The notes below the pieces were generated by a model. The model saw only the letters and a list, made by a program, of their open reading frames with translations. It did no database searches and was not told the origin of the DNA. A DNA stretch of 64,000 nt. Origin: Lepas anatifera (lineage: Eukaryota; Arthropoda; Thecostraca; Lepadidae). Each line of letters starts with the position of its first letter. The stretch's first letter is position 1. This document shows positions 9,447-22,581 of this stretch, piece after piece. The stretch covers positions 1-64,000 of the forward strand of contig JAOTON010001491.1 in the NCBI GenBank assembly GCA_034440635.1, read 5' to 3'. Made by a program: the position numbers and the translations under genes.

Positions 9447-12291
9447 CATAGAATATAATTCAAAACAAAGTCCATTTCGCCTTGTTCGTATTTCTGGGCT
9501 TCATTTCTTATGCTTTAGAAGTGCGATCGAGCGTGAAATTTCACCGTGGAGCAATATATTTGTCCGCTTAATCACTGCGTGAGCGCTACTTGCCCCTCAA
9601 ACGTTCAGTGCTCTGGCTTCAGAACAGAAATGTTTACCTCTACACCACGCAGAAGGTGAGATACACGGCTGCCCGTTGGGTATGTCCATTCTGGAAGTGC
9701 ATCACTCTTCAAAACGTTTTTCTGATTTTTGTCTTTTTATGCTTGTTTCCAATTTTTGTAGTCGGGAAAACGTATAACCGTCCTTTTGACCACTAAAGAG
9801 GATCAATCCCGCCTTGATTTTAGTCCTACGCTTCCCGTTGCTCTTTGCAGCGCTCAAGCACAACATCACAAAAAATCAGCACAATTAAAGAGGGAAAGCC
9901 AGACCTAATCGTCTTGCAGTCTTACTCTAAAACTGTGCGAATTGGCTGAGCACACTTTACATGTTGACCGCGTCTCCTGTGTGAAACGGGCACCGGGTTT
10001 CGCCGTTTGAGACCAACCGTCTGTTTGCCGGCTGCCCCGCTGGGTCCAGTGACAGTGCCGGTTTCGGCTTTAGGGTGACACAGCTAATTACTGCACATTC
10101 AGCTGGCCGTAGTTGAGCGATGAATATTATGGCGGTGGCGGTATCGCGTCTCTATCGCGCCTCGGTCGTGCCTTTTCAGACCAGCTGGCCACCAACGCCT
10201 GATGTCGCTGAGGAGAGTTGATGTAGGTCGAACGTTGACTGAGTCGAGAAGCCCGGGATTCCTTGAATTCGATGTGTTAGAAAGATATGTGTATCTGGTT
10301 TTGCTTAAGTTCCGAACTGACGTATTTACTGAATCGAAAGATTAGGTTTGATTGGTTTGGTTGGATATAGCGGCGTAGGAACTAGGCCAAGGACCATGAG
10401 CGGGGTCAACATATATGTATATCATGAATAAAAGCAACAGCCTGGTACTGGCAGTGGGCAGATCCTGAGCTGCTTTTCTAAATGTTTTATATGAAGCTAG
10501 ATAAGTGTTGTTTCTTCGCAAGAAAGGAACTATACAGAGAAGCTCAAGCACCAGTATATATTTCTTTTCCGGGGGCGTGATATTTCTTCGTCTTGAATTC
10601 TCTGCCTCCTCTTTTTCTCGGAAAGTATGCTTCTGGAATCAGTAGACCTTCCTTACACTTTTTTAAGCTTTATCTGAAATGCCTGTAGTATGTTTGCACC
10701 ATAGATGGATTCAACACTTCGAGTGGAAGTGAGGAATTTGGCGAAGGAGGCATAATTGCGGCCAGAGGGCGATATCTTACAAGGCATCACCTGTCAGGGG
10801 TCGCCAAATCGCATCGTGGAGTCGCCGATAGTTCAAGCGAGATTTCAGAGAGCTCCATGGTGGTTTCAGGGGCTTTAGGGACACCGAGTGCTCGACCGGA
10901 GCTTTTCCCCTGGATCCACCCATGATTGGCACAGACCACACATTTCCTCTTCCGTTCAGTCCAGAGAGGGCGCTCTCTTAGCGGTAGCCCTCAGAAACCT
11001 GGCTGCGCATCACGACGCTGAAGAAGGCATTTCTCAGCCGGGTTTCTAGCGTTGTCCTCCTCCTCCTCCCATTTCTCGGTCTGTCACTATTGGGAGGGGC
11101 CGCCGCTGCCGCCGTCTCTCTGTGGCGGCGTCTGTCTTCTCTGGACCGCTGCGGCCCGCCCGCTCCATTACCAATATGTGCCTAATCATGTATCATAATT
11201 CGGCCGGGCCCCAGTTATGAGGTAATGATACCGGCCCGGTGGCGGCCGCATGCCACGGCCGAGTGTCGCGCGCTGTATGCAGTTGGCTCCACTTGAGAGC
11301 GTGGCCTGCGTAGTGGAGGCACTGAGCGGCGTCGCGTCAGGCAGATGCCAGAGTCGACCCAACTAATGGCTGCAGGGCCGCGCCGCCGCGCGCCGCTTCG
11401 GCAGAAGCGACGCGGAGGCTTGCCGCCGCCGTCTGTGATTTATGAAGTGTGCGAGTTTCCGCGCCGCCACCGCCGCTTGTGCGCCGCGCCGCTAGTGCTG
11501 AGGTGGCGCAACTGAGGCGATTGCGGCGCATTGTCTTTACCGGTCTAGGGATGATCCGAATGCAACTAAATGAGTCTCCAGATTGGGCGGGCAGGGGTTG
11601 AGATGGTCATAGGCTGATCCAGAGGGGTACATATACATGGGGCAGGTTCCCCGCCCACAATTGAGCGCTCGGCTCCCCAGCATTGCACCCGGTGCCTTCA
11701 CAGTGTGATGCGACAGCTCTTCCATTTTCATTTATTGAGTTACATGAGTTACAGGCTCTGGGTCCCCAGTTACAGCCCAAGTCAACACGGTACATGCAAC
11801 ATATAAAACACTTGTCATATATAAACATATAAAAATACTTGACAGAGTGCAGCTTAAAAATGGCGCCCCTGACCTCAATGATGCATCCCTGACTGAAGTC
11901 CTCCTTCCTCACAAGCCTGGGATCCGCGTACAATATGTCTCAGCTGAATTGGCTGCCTTTTAATTGGCCTGCTTGAGGAATACATGCATTATTTATACTA
12001 CTCTGGATTACCTGGTTAGCCGATTTTAATGGTCTATTTATGCAAGTAGCTCTTATCTTTTTACAAGGTCAAGTTTAATTGTCAGCTTATTATAGATACA
12101 ATTTGCAGAATAATGCGTTTGTGTGCTCAGAAATGCTGCAAAATATCACAGCATGTCATCTCAGTTTTCAAGACAGGTCTACGACTTAGCAAAGCGAGAG
12201 CAGATCTAAATTGTGCTTGCCTAAACAGCATTCACATGCATATTAATAGGTATTTCACGGTGTAGCCACTGTGCACTTGCAGCCTGCCAGT
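9447..12291. other. No supported gene; GC-rich islands near 10.0-10.2 and 11.0-11.53 kb
   Basis: This stretch is largely free of the MITE families and may be single-copy. Two GC-rich segments stand out: about 9970-10230 (containing GCTAATTACTGCA) and about 11040-11530 (CpG-rich, with GGTAATGATACC near 11221). The TAAT-core motifs are homeodomain-type sites by general knowledge, but they are too common to be evidence of function. No reading frame is convincing. At 10796-10924 a segment with CAGGGGTCG and GGATCCACCCATG ends could be another decayed hAT-like MITE. Confidence 0.35.
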
Positions 12292-12299
12292 CCGGTCTG

Positions 12300-12469
12300 C
12301 ATAGGCGGATCCAGGATTGCCGATCGAGGGGAGAACTGATGGTAGGGGGCGCCATCCGGAACCGGGGGGTACCTCTTTTGGACGAGGAAGCCTGTCAGGT
12401 GGGCGCCATTCTATCGTGGGTGCGCTGAGAGCCGATCTTGGGACCTCTTGCCCACTGGATCCATTTATG
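12300..12469 (+). mobile_element. hAT-like GGATCC MITE with a perfect 8-bp TSD
   Basis: The element begins CATAGGCGGATCCAGGATT and ends TGGATCCATTTATG. The flanking octamer CCGGTCTG is identical at 12292-12299 and 12470-12477. Length is 170 bp, an internally deleted form compared with the 272-bp copy at 27833. The interior has the GGGCGCCAT motif typical of the family. It abuts a SINE that starts 20 bp downstream. Confidence 0.9.
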
Positions 12470-12489
12470 CCGGTCTGTATACATAGATA

Positions 12490-12672
12490 TAATAATTTTT
12501 GGGCTTATCGACGCACCAGTTACCAGGGTCATATGGCAGTGACAAATCTCCCCCTATTAGAAGCTTTGTCCGGAGCCAGATTGATCCTTGCTCAGGGAAT
12601 CCGCTGGGCCTTCAATCCGGGTTGGTCGCGTGGAAAGCAAGCTTGCTAACGACTACACCACTGGGCCCCCGA
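12490..12672 (-). mobile_element. tRNA-derived SINE, family A, copy 1
   Basis: Read on the minus strand, the head is GGGGCCCAGTGGTGTAGTCG (tRNA A-box-like). It is followed by an imperfect B box (CCGGATTGAAGG), a body, and a 3' tail containing CCATATGACCCTGGTAACTG and GTGCGTCGATAAGCCC, ending in an AT-rich run. It is flanked by a perfect 12-bp duplication TATACATAGATA (12478-12489 and 12673-12684), the mark of LINE-mediated insertion. The tail domain matches the SINE at 51563-51738. The Pol III boxes look too degraded for transcription. Confidence 0.82.
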
Positions 12673-12684
12673 TATACATAGATA

Positions 12685-14157
12685 AGCCTGTCTATACGTT
12701 ACACAGAGGTTTGAAATACCGCCCTGATAGAACGACATCATTCTCGATATGTTTGCTGGAGCTTAGCATGGGTTTTTCGTCTTTCCGAATAATTTACTTC
12801 AAGTGGCTCGTTAGCAACACGCTTTTGCATCACTTGGTCAGCAGAGAATGATAAGGATAATTGTTCATGACAATGTAACGGTTCTTTTGGTTTCTTTTGG
12901 TGGTGATGGAATTGTGGCAGGACATGCTTCTACTTAAATTGATAATCGGTGGCACATTTCACCATGGAGTCTTAGCTACCTGGCCATTACCTGGAAGTTA
13001 CAAACTGTCCTCCCGGGCTCTTAGTTTTCCCCTTTATCTCGCTGTTCTTGAACATGATGTTTAACCCTCGCTCAATTTGAGTTATTTTGCACTTGCCCCA
13101 CGGTGGTCAAATCGACCCCAAGCCATTTGAAAATTAAAGGTGGAATTCGGTGGAAAGTTGGAGCATGTTGCAAGCGACCCGAACTCTCAAGGGTATGTGT
13201 TTTTTTACTTTTGGTTGGCTAGTGACCTTTGGAGATCATATATATGACCCAAACATACCCAAATTGCTTAAAACAGTCATAACGCTCTGTTGTGGCATGA
13301 CTACTAGTAATGGTATATCACAGAAGCGTGTCTTGACATAGAGATCTACTATAACAGTTAGGATATCTCTGCAGTGTTCTGCACGTGAATTGACCTGTAT
13401 AATATCTCCACAAGCTAGGAAATGGTCTTTCTAGCCCAATAAATGATGGCAACTTTCGGCTACCCGGATTTCGCGATGATGATTATATTCATTCATCACA
13501 ACAAGGAACACAAAAAGCGCACTTTTTCAGTAAAGGGCTGACAAAAAATTCAACACTCGACTACAACACATTATACAACAGATAGGTGCCTCGCCTCAGC
13601 AGATTCTTCACTTCCTCGTGTACGAACACAGCCAATTACTCATATGCAACCAGATGCATTGCAAATGGGAAATCTGCAGGCTAATGGTCATCGCCCGGGA
13701 CATGGCCCATGGGACACGGGACATAGTTTTCACTTGCTGAACTTATGAAATCCACATCATGGTCATTTTACATGAGGTAAACCTACCAGTGCTCAAAAGG
13801 AGGTTCTGGAGCCATTTCATCTGCAGTATCTGCAAAACGGCCTTCAATGCGCTTGAATTTTTATAGATATACTGTTGCATGCGAAATCACTTTGTTTCAG
13901 GTCACCGACTTTGACTGAACTTGGAAATTCAAAGGTCAACGAGCCAGCCGAGGTTCACGTATGTGCTCGGAAACTGATGCTAGCAGCATACGCAACCAGG
14001 TGTTAGATTACACTGGTAAAGGTCAGTGACATTTTGAACTCTACATGGTTTCTGGAATTGCGTTGCCTTTGGCTAGCGGATTGTCAAAGCTATGTACAGC
14101 AGCTCCATGGCTTAGAATCAGTAACTGCCACGATTTTCAGAAATTGAACCACCCTAG
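12685..14157. other. No recognisable gene or repeat family
   Basis: Mixed-composition DNA. It lacks the terminal motifs of the MITE families apart from a GTTTAACCCTCGC string near 13060 that resembles a lone TTAA-MITE end. The frame at 13150-13341 shows no domain. I see no splice-bounded exon. Confidence 0.4.
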
Positions 14158-14165
14158 GTCATGAC

Positions 14166-14302
14166 CAGTGGGGATCCAGGATTGCATTGGTGGGGGGGAG
14201 GTAGGGGGCTTGGGCCTCCTCCGTCATTGCCTCGAAACAGCTTTCGGCTACTAGGCACTCTCACATTGAGGGGGGCTCGAGCCCCTAGCCCCCCCCTCAC
14301 TG
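14166..14302 (+). mobile_element. hAT-like MITE, CAGTGG/GGATCC type, decayed
   Basis: It starts CAGTGGGGATCCAGGATTG and ends CCCCTCACTG. The interior has TCATTGCCTCGAAACAG and TAGGCACTC, matching the better-preserved copy at 46540-46696. No 8-bp TSD can be read, so the borders are approximate. Confidence 0.6.
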
Positions 14303-14788
14303 ACCAATGTTACATGCTTTCGAGGTCAAGTGACATCAAGCTAAGAGCATGGAAACCTGAAACCCAAGTTGGAACTCGGTCCGTGCCAAATTGCCGTTCC
14401 TAGTTCAGGCTCAGTAAGGAAGACCGCTGAAGGTCAAGCAAGCTATATGTACTGCTCGTTCTTGCGCTTTGGTTTTGTAATCTCTCAAGGACATGTTTTC
14501 GTTTTTAACATAGTTTTTTCACTTTCTTGTTTCTTGGTTTTTGCATCTGTTTGTTTTGTTTATTATTTACTTTCTCATCACGTCTCTTTCTGGACCTGTT
14601 TCACCAATATTAATGCCACACTAAGGCTTTTATTAGGATTTGAGCTTTATGGAGAGCAAAAGCAGCGTGTCAGCGGGATAAGGTCGTCCATTTGAATTCA
14701 GGGTGAGTGCAACAGAGGCAGGTGCTTCACTTTCGTCCCACCTTCCCCCGAACTAGCCTGGTGCCCCACCGAACTGCGCTCTCCCGAG
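14303..14788. other. T-rich stretch, no gene supported
   Basis: The long open frame at 14369-14695 comes from a T-rich, TTT-dominated plus strand, which gives a Phe/Leu/Val-rich hypothetical peptide. It has no recognisable domain or signal-peptide context, so I do not call a gene. Confidence 0.45.
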
Positions 14789-15031
14789 CATGGGCTGATC
14801 CGTTATTTCCAATCCGGGGGGGCAACCCAGTCAGGGGCATTCGGAACAATGGTGCCAGTTTTGGACGATGCAACTTATTAAGGGCGCCAGCCTTATAACC
14901 GAAATGCCGATAATCGCATCCCGGGGGAGGGGTGAGAAATGTCCTTTAAGGGGGCGCTATTGACCTTTTAGGAGGCACTAAGGGTCGATCAGGGGAGGGC
15001 AAGTGCCCCCTCTACCCCTGGATTTCCCATG
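14789..15031 (+). mobile_element. Decayed hAT-like GGATCC MITE
   Basis: The 243-bp segment runs from CATGGGCTGATCCG to CCCCTGGATTTCCCATG. Internal blocks match the 27833 copy: a C/G-run, then AATCGCATCCCGGGGGAGG, TTTAAGGGGGCGCTATTGAC, AAGGGTCGATC. The terminal motifs are mutated (GGATCC to GGATTT) and no TSD is readable, so it is older than the copies at 12300, 27833, 29312 and 32144. Confidence 0.65.
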
Positions 15032-15233
15032 TCACTTATTGGATGCGGAAGTCCTGGCACCTGCGATGTTATCACATCACCAACATCATCAACATACGAT
15101 AACTGCCATCTGAGAGCAATACAGACCTGCCCATGCTACCCTTACTTTTAGATAGCTCCCGTATATTTCATCGCCATGATGCCACTTTAGGTCTTCCTGA
15201 TGTACAAAATCGATATCGAAATTGCCTCAATGC

Positions 15234-16283
15234 CTAACACGCGCATTGACGGGGGCCTGAGCCACCTTCGCTATGACGGGGGCGGGGGCAGGTACCCGCC
15301 CCCTAAGATCTCGAGAACCACGCTAGGTGGCGAAAAACAGTTAACGGCGTTGGAAAGCCCATCCACTTCTCCATCGAAAATATTTGTACATGCCATTTTT
15401 GTCAGGTCACATTTAAGGTCACTAGAGGTCAAAACATGCCGTCATAGGGATAACATGTAAATGAAGGCTTTTGGTCATTGCATCTGAACAAGTAAAGATA
15501 GAGCAAAACAACTTAAACTATATGAATCCTCGCAGCGAGCCAAATCGAATGATATATAATATGACTTTGCGAGGTCAAATCAAGGATTTGACCTGACCTG
15601 AGGTCAGGTCAAGGTCAAATGAGATAAAATGCATACCATTAGAACCAGGGGCGCCGCCACAAAATTTTTACAGGGGGGACGGACCCGGGCTGGTGCCGAC
15701 CGGGGAGGCGATTTTTTTAGCATATTCGGTACCTGACAGTATTATTGACGATGGACCAAAAATTTTGGAGGGGACGTCCCCCTGGTTGGCCAACAGGAGG
15801 GGACGCGTTCCCCCGTCCCCCGCCTTCAGTGTCCATGATTAGAACTGCAAGGACAAGGCAAATCTAATGCAGGTAAAATAAACGCCCTATCTCCATCGGT
15901 TACTAAATTATTCAGTTAAAACCACTTTTCCCATGTATTTCCAACGGAGAGGTCATGGCTTCTACCTGACCTTAGGTCATCGATATGAAAAATACCGGAA
16001 CATATTTTAGAGAATTTGGTTGGCCCATTTTGTGATATGAATAACAATCGGATACGTTCACCCTGTTCCGATTAGTGCTATCTTAAACTTTTTTGAGGTC
16101 AGGTCACTTGACCTGTACTGGTGACCTGACCTGAAATAACCTGAGCTTAAAATTTTCACAGGAGTTGTAAAAATGATGAGAGAAAAGGTATAACAAGCAC
16201 GGTGGCGCTACGCGCCGCCGTTTGTGTTATCTCCGAAAAACCCGAGGGGCGGGTACCCGCCCCCCGTCAAATACGCCTGTTAA
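15234..16283 (+). mobile_element. AGGTCA-rich TTAA MITE, copy with nested hAT insertion
   Basis: The left terminus is CTAACACGCGCATTGACGGGG (TTAA mutated to CTAA at 15234-15237). The right terminus, CCCCGTCAAATACGCCTGTTAA, ends at 16283. It keeps the same order of AGGTCA clusters, the near-palindromic TGACCTGACCTGAGGTCA core (about 15589), the GGCGCTACGCGCCGCC hairpin (about 16204) and the GGGTACCCGCC palindrome as the 5427 copy. Removing the 192-bp insert and one TSD leaves about 850 bp, the same length as its sisters. Confidence 0.85.
15646..15837 (+). mobile_element. hAT-like MITE, G/C-rich, perfect 8-bp TSD
   Basis: A 192-bp insertion beginning CAGGGGCGCCGCCAC and ending CTTCAGTGTCCATG interrupts the surrounding MITE. 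It is flanked by ATTAGAAC at 15638-15645 and 15838-15845. The sister MITE copies show a single ATTAGAACTGC at the same point, so they serve as the empty site. The interior has two GGGGACG runs. I saw no second copy of this exact element in the window. Confidence 0.88.
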
Positions 16284-17313
16284 TTTATACCACCCTACAC
16301 CAGCGCTCACCACCCAGTAATGATGACAACAGTTGCGCCACACCCGTGCACAATGATCAAAAAAACTAAAAACGAATAAAGTCCAAATATTTAAACTTAA
16401 CGGATCTTTTCAATTTTACGTCTTTTAAGGACGCTATTTCAATTAACTTCGTTTCTTTATGGGAGTTTGTTTGTTCTTTTCACTTTTTCGTCTTGCGCAG
16501 TCTAGCTTACCTAATGCATTTCGGTGGTGCGAACTTGTTTTCAGGGACGAAAAATATGAGAATGGCAAAAAAGGTGAGAAAAAACGTATGTAAAAATGCG
16601 CGGTGGTTTTCAGTTACGAAAAATATGAGAACGGCAAAAAAAGAGAAAAACGTATGTAAAAATGCGCGGTGCAGCTGTACTTAAGAATCCGCATAAGCCT
16701 CTCGGAATGCCCACCTCATATGTCGATTGCCCAACATGACCAAGATTCTTTGATATGTGTAAAATTGAACTTGGTTTACATATTCCGGGCGGCATTCCGC
16801 TAAACATTGATGTGACCATAATAGTTATGTTTATGTAAGTAATAAAAATATGTACGGGGCCAAATTGATCCACCGTAAGGTGTGAAATGAGGTTGCAGTT
16901 GAAATTATTGGTGCCTATGAAGGTCATTAGTAGGCATTTTTATTGTATCAACATTCCTCTTAGTGGCCCACGTGGTCGGAATTTTCAGCAAAAGACTATA
17001 AATAGGAAACACAAGCCTGAAAATCCAGAAACAAAATTTTGTTTCCACCTTCAATCGCTCAGAACAAAAATATAGGTAGGTTTCTTCCCATTCGAAGTGT
17101 TTTTCAAACATAATATGACCCACATGGGGTTGACCCAAGCTTTGCGTGTAATTACGGGGCTAGCCAGTAGGGTGCCGCTCGCGACATGTAAAGTTGCGAC
17201 AGCAAAGCAATTGTTAGCATTTATCACGTGACATGTGTGACAGTCACGCAGCTAGGATTTAGAAGAGTTAAACTGCTGCAATCAGATGGAGAGGGATTAC
17301 ATCATGGTTTGAA
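16284..17313. other. No supported gene; small tandem duplication at 16538-16675
   Basis: A 70-bp unit starting TTTCAGGGACGAAAAATATG is repeated at 16608 (TTTCAGTTACGAAAAATATG); each copy ends TGTAAAAATGCGCGGTG. Both contain A-runs that create Lys-rich hypothetical peptides, which I regard as artefact. The rest shows no family resemblance. Confidence 0.5.
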
Positions 17314-18517
17314 TTAACCCTTGCCCCGGTGGCGGGTACGAGCCACCTTCGCCCTGGTGGGGGGCTAAAAAAGACCCCCACGATCTCAAAAACTAAGAGA
17401 GCTAGAAAAAAGTGCAAGACGGCAATCGAAAGCTATTCAAAAATGATATCGAAAATACTTGGGTCATTTTTCTTGTCAGGTCAATATCAAGGTCACCAGA
17501 GGTCAAAATAGGTCAAAATCGCTAATATGAGGTGTACTAAGAAAACCTCATATGTCTCAACAACTATGATAGCTAGAAACATTTTCCTAACACCATTCGA
17601 AAGCTCTTGAGTTGCTCTTTCATTGCAGTGACATTCATGTTCGTGTCAGGTCAAAGCCTTGGGAGCTACAGGTCACTGAATATTGGGCATATTCTTGGGA
17701 ATGTCCAGAGCCACCCATGCATAAGGGCGTTTCCTTTTTCGCTAATAACTTCCAAACCAAACAAGATACAGCCATATTTGATGCACTATTGCAATCCTCT
17801 CGTCAATACGAATCGAAAGATATATATTATTGCTATGCCAGGTCAAATGTAAGAATTTGACCTGACCCAGGTCAACGGTCTGACCCAACTTGACCTGGTA
17901 TAGTCATGATGTATATAATTTGACTTGCAGTGACTATACAAACACTTTGGTGACAAAATAAAAGTTCTATCTTAGTTTATTTAAAATTTATAGAGCAAAA
18001 CACCAAAAATTGCTTATTTGACCTAAGGTGACCTTTTTAAAGGTCACAAGTCAAAAATTTGGCCTCAACTTCAGAAATGGGCTAAGAGCAAGTCGTAACC
18101 GATGTTTGAAGTAAGTTGATTCCATCCATACTTACTGAGAAAAGCTCATTTCGTGATTTTGCCCATGTATTTACAATGGGGAGGTCATGCTCTGCACATG
18201 ACCTTAGGTCACCAATATCAAAAATCCCGGAACAAATGTTGTAGCTCCTGGTAGGCCCAATATGTGGTATGAGTTTCAACTTGATCAATTAACCCTTCTT
18301 TTAGTTATGCGGCCCTAAGCATTTTTCTAGGTAAGGTCACTTCACCTGGCCTGGTGACCTGACCTGATATGACCTTGAGATAAAATTTTCAGGAAAGATT
18401 TAAAAAGATGAAGGAACAGCTAGACTAAGTTTGGCGGCGCTGCGCGCCACCGTTTTTTTGGTAACTTCGGAAAAACCAGAGGGGGTCTAAAAAGACCCCC
18501 ACCCGGACGAAGGTTAA
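17314..18517 (+). mobile_element. AGGTCA-rich TTAA MITE, divergent subfamily (1.2 kb)
   Basis: TTAA lies at 17314-17317 and 18514-18517. The left end CCCTTGCCCCGGTGGCGGG and the right end (complement CCTTCGTCCGGGTGGGGG) form imperfect TIRs. The outer third differs from the 5427 family (for example CTAAAAAAGACCCCC, inverted near the right end). The inner part carries the shared core: ATTTACAATGGGGAGGTCAT near 18169, GACCTTAGGTCACCAATATC, CCCGGAACAAATGTTG, then the terminal hairpin GGCGGCGCTGCGCGCCACCG. I count about 20 AGGTCA/TGACCT hexamers. There is no transposase. Confidence 0.8.
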
Positions 18518-18561
18518 GGTCGTAAAAACTTTAATTTGAACTTAGTAAGGCATGCGGAAAT

Positions 18562-19521
18562 TTAAAGGGAATGTGGCACCTTTATAACGTGATATTAACT
18601 GATATGGCCAAGTTGTAAAGCATGCCAGGAAACCCGGTACTCAATATGTCATTTGTCTTGAAACTCAAATTTTCGTATAGGAAAGCTAATAACCTAACTG
18701 AATTGTACTCAAATGTACCCAAGCATTCTGGCCACAGCAGTCAGCTGTTGGCGTGACGATATGGCTGACGCCACGGTCCTGTTGTGAAAAATCTTGAATT
18801 TTTTCACAACAGGCAAGTTCTTCTGAAGCTACTTGATTTTTCCTCCAAGTCGCGTGACAATCCTTTGTCCGAGTTACTCCTAATTTGGATGGTTGTCAAA
18901 TAAACCAAATACATATATAACGAACATGAGAAGAAGTTGCAATGTCTGCATGTTTACTGCATATACTTCAAAAGACAAGTGCAAGAATTGCCTAATCACA
19001 ACTCAATAAATATCAGGACTAATACAAGTCATTAAAAATCCAAGAGTGAGTGACAGAAATTTAGAACAGGAAACATGGAAATCGATGACATAGCGAAGTG
19101 CGGTGGGATCAATTTGCCAAGTACGAATATGAAGTTCAAGAAAATAAAATGCTGAACTGGAAACAGACAGTGACGTCTACGAAACCAAAAAGAATACGAT
19201 GCCGAACACCGCCGATTTCATCTTCATCTTCCTCAGTTTATTTTTGTGTTATCAATTTATGTATGTGTGCGTGTGTGGAACAGCAATCCTATCCTTATCC
19301 TCCTCGTTATCCTTAAACTGCCTGGAGGCAGCGAGCGCATGCGCCTTGGGCAGCAGCGACCCCTCCAGGTAGTATCCCACCTTCCTTTAACCTCATCCAT
19401 CCTAATCCTTACCGTCTCCTTTCATAGTCTTCATCACTTCACGTTCATTACGACGGCGCTTGAAAAGCCACCGTATGTGTGGAAGTGTTCGTAAAAAAAT
19501 ACAATGCCACATTCCCTTTAA
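18562..19521 (-). mobile_element. AGGGAATGTGGC TTAA element, long form (about 960 bp)
   Basis: TTAA at 18562-18565 is followed by AGGGAATGTGGCACCTT; at the other end ATGCCACATTCCCT is followed by TTAA at 19518-19521. The first 200 bp match the right half of the 6275 and 22582 copies in reverse (GGTACTCAATATGTCATTTG; GGCGTGACGATATGGCTGAC). The middle (about 18780-19440) is not present in the short copies. It opens with a 14-bp perfect hairpin, CCTGTTGTGAAAAA and its complement (18778-18813). The extra DNA may be ancestral internal sequence or another insertion. Confidence 0.7.
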
Positions 19522-20702
<1,181 letters not shown>

Positions 20703-20954
20703 TTACAGGCCGTGCAAAATGAGGTCCACGTCCCAAGTGCACTACTGAGGACCACCTCCTGAGATTGTCAGAGCGACTTACTGTTTTATACTGTTGATGC
20801 TCTTTAGGGCCGAAATGAAGTACTTTATGAATTTTGTCGGAAATGTGTTTTTACAATCTTCCAGAGATTGCTGAAAAACCGAGGACATTAGAGAACAGCG
20901 AGGTCCGATTGTGTGACTTTTGCTTAACGTCGGTGTATATCGAGGCCCGAATTT

Positions 20955-21085
20955 CATAGGCGGATCCAGGGGTTTCGGTCGTTGGGGCAAAAATTCTAAA
21001 ACTAAATTTTTTACCAAAAATCTTAATCTGGTTCAGATTGTGAAATTTTGGTGAACCTGAAAATGACCCCCTTGACCCGCCTATG
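20955..21085 (+). mobile_element. Small hAT-like GGATCC MITE
   Basis: A 131-bp segment with CATAGGCGGATCCAGGGG at the left and CCCCCTTGACCCGCCTATG at the right, an inverted pair of 15-18 bp. The interior is AT-rich and unlike the other GGATCC copies. No convincing 8-bp TSD was found. Confidence 0.65.
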
Positions 21086-21359
21086 ATGTGTGTGACAGTG
21101 CTAAACAAAGGTCACTACTTAGGTCCAGTCCTTGGACCAGTTGTGTACCACTTTTTGCGCTTTGTGGTAGGGACAGGTATCAGTGCCGAATCCAAGAGGG
21201 GAATAGAGCGACTCAAGCCCCTACCCCCGCCCCCAAAATGACCGAGCTTCCATAGTAAAATGCATAGCGGGGGGTAGTCTGAGGTTAGGGGCGCAAGCTT
21301 CCCGATATTTGGGGGTTCGAGCCCCCATGCTCAGAGAAACCCCTCAATAGCCGATCGAG

Positions 21360-22420
21360 CCCCCCCCGCCCTCAATCCCACATTGCGGGCCCCTTGGATA
21401 CAGCCAGGCTCAAGCAGTCTACCTGGGCTGACTGTGGCTGCAGCCGGGCTCCCTGGCATGCTTGCCAGGCCCCTGTGGGCTGCCCATAATCTCTGTGTCC
21501 GAACTGGGGCCATATATTCAGCAGTCTCGGGCCATCTGTAGTTCAACCGGGCCCCAGTTATTCACCCAGGCCCTCTGTGACCAGGGATGTAAATTTGTGA
21601 AAGTCACATGACCTTTGTTGTCGGCGCGCCCTAAACCACCAAATTTGTGAACAAGTTAAAGGGTGTTTTTTCCCAGCCGAGTCGTAAAATTTGTTGATGG
21701 GCTGAGAATAGGTGCGTTTACCCCCACTCCACACACCCCCTCCCCCACGCCCGCTCACATAGATCTGGGACCGGTTGGGCGGCAGATCTGGTTTAAACAT
21801 CCCGAATTTTTAGGGATGCTTTTCAAAGTTAGTGATGTTTTCAAAATGTTTAGGGGTGCTCGCGCACCTCTAAAAGTACACAATGCTACACGCCTGCCTG
21901 TGACTTCAACTGGGCTCCCTGTTGTCCAGCAGGCGCGGGTCCCCTATGGCCTCAGACGAGGCCCTGTCATGAATGCGGGCGCCTGAAGTCGACCTGGACA
22001 TCTAGTGTCTGCATTCGGACCCCCTGGCATACCTTTGAACCCTGTGTTCCAAAATGTCCCCCTGTAGAGACACCGTGGCCCTTGTGTTCTGCATTGGCCC
22101 CTTTTAGTCTGCACAGGCTCTGCTTGGTCTACCCGGGCCCCCGTTGTCTACCCCGGCCCTTTGTGGATCAGCTGGCCTCTTGTGGTTTTCCGGATCCCCT
22201 GCGGTCAACCCCATTTTTCTGCCCGGACCTCTGGCGTCCTACCCGGGACCTCCTTGGTCTGCCCTCGTCCTTTACAGCTTGTCTCGGCCCCGTTGTCTGC
22301 CTGTGCCCCTTGTGGGCTGCCCGGACTCTTATGGGTTTCAAAGTTCCCTGTGGTCTTCCCGGGCTCTCCATGGTCTGTCCGGGCCCCGTGTGCTCTGCCT
22401 GTGCCCATATGTTTGAACAC
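21360..22420. repeat. Degenerate G/C-rich minisatellite (unit about 27-30 bp)
   Basis: Many loose repeats of a pattern like GTCTGCCCGGGCCCC-TGTGG occur at 21380-21570 and, more regularly, at 21900-22400. The intervening 21585-21890 is less repetitive. All three plus frames and two minus frames stay open through 22080-22500 because the unit lacks stop codons. These Pro/Leu/Cys-rich hypothetical peptides are artefacts of the repeat. Confidence 0.65.
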
Positions 22421-22581
22421 CCCTTCCAGATTGGTTCCTGCGCGGTATAGCGAAAAACGCTAAGGGTGGTTGATATGGCATGAAAATGACGAAGAAGCTT
22501 CATCAGTCACTTTTGTTCGGGCCAATGTTCAGCTCAAACACGTTAAAGAAGATGACAGTTGATGGTATGGTTGTTTGTTAC

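Noticed and set aside
14369..14695. 108-aa hydrophobic frame resembling a membrane protein
   Set aside because: The plus strand is T-rich, which alone yields Phe/Leu/Val runs.
22082..22503. Overlapping Pro/Leu/Cys-rich frames on both strands
   Set aside because: All arise from a stop-poor G/C minisatellite; several frames are open at once.
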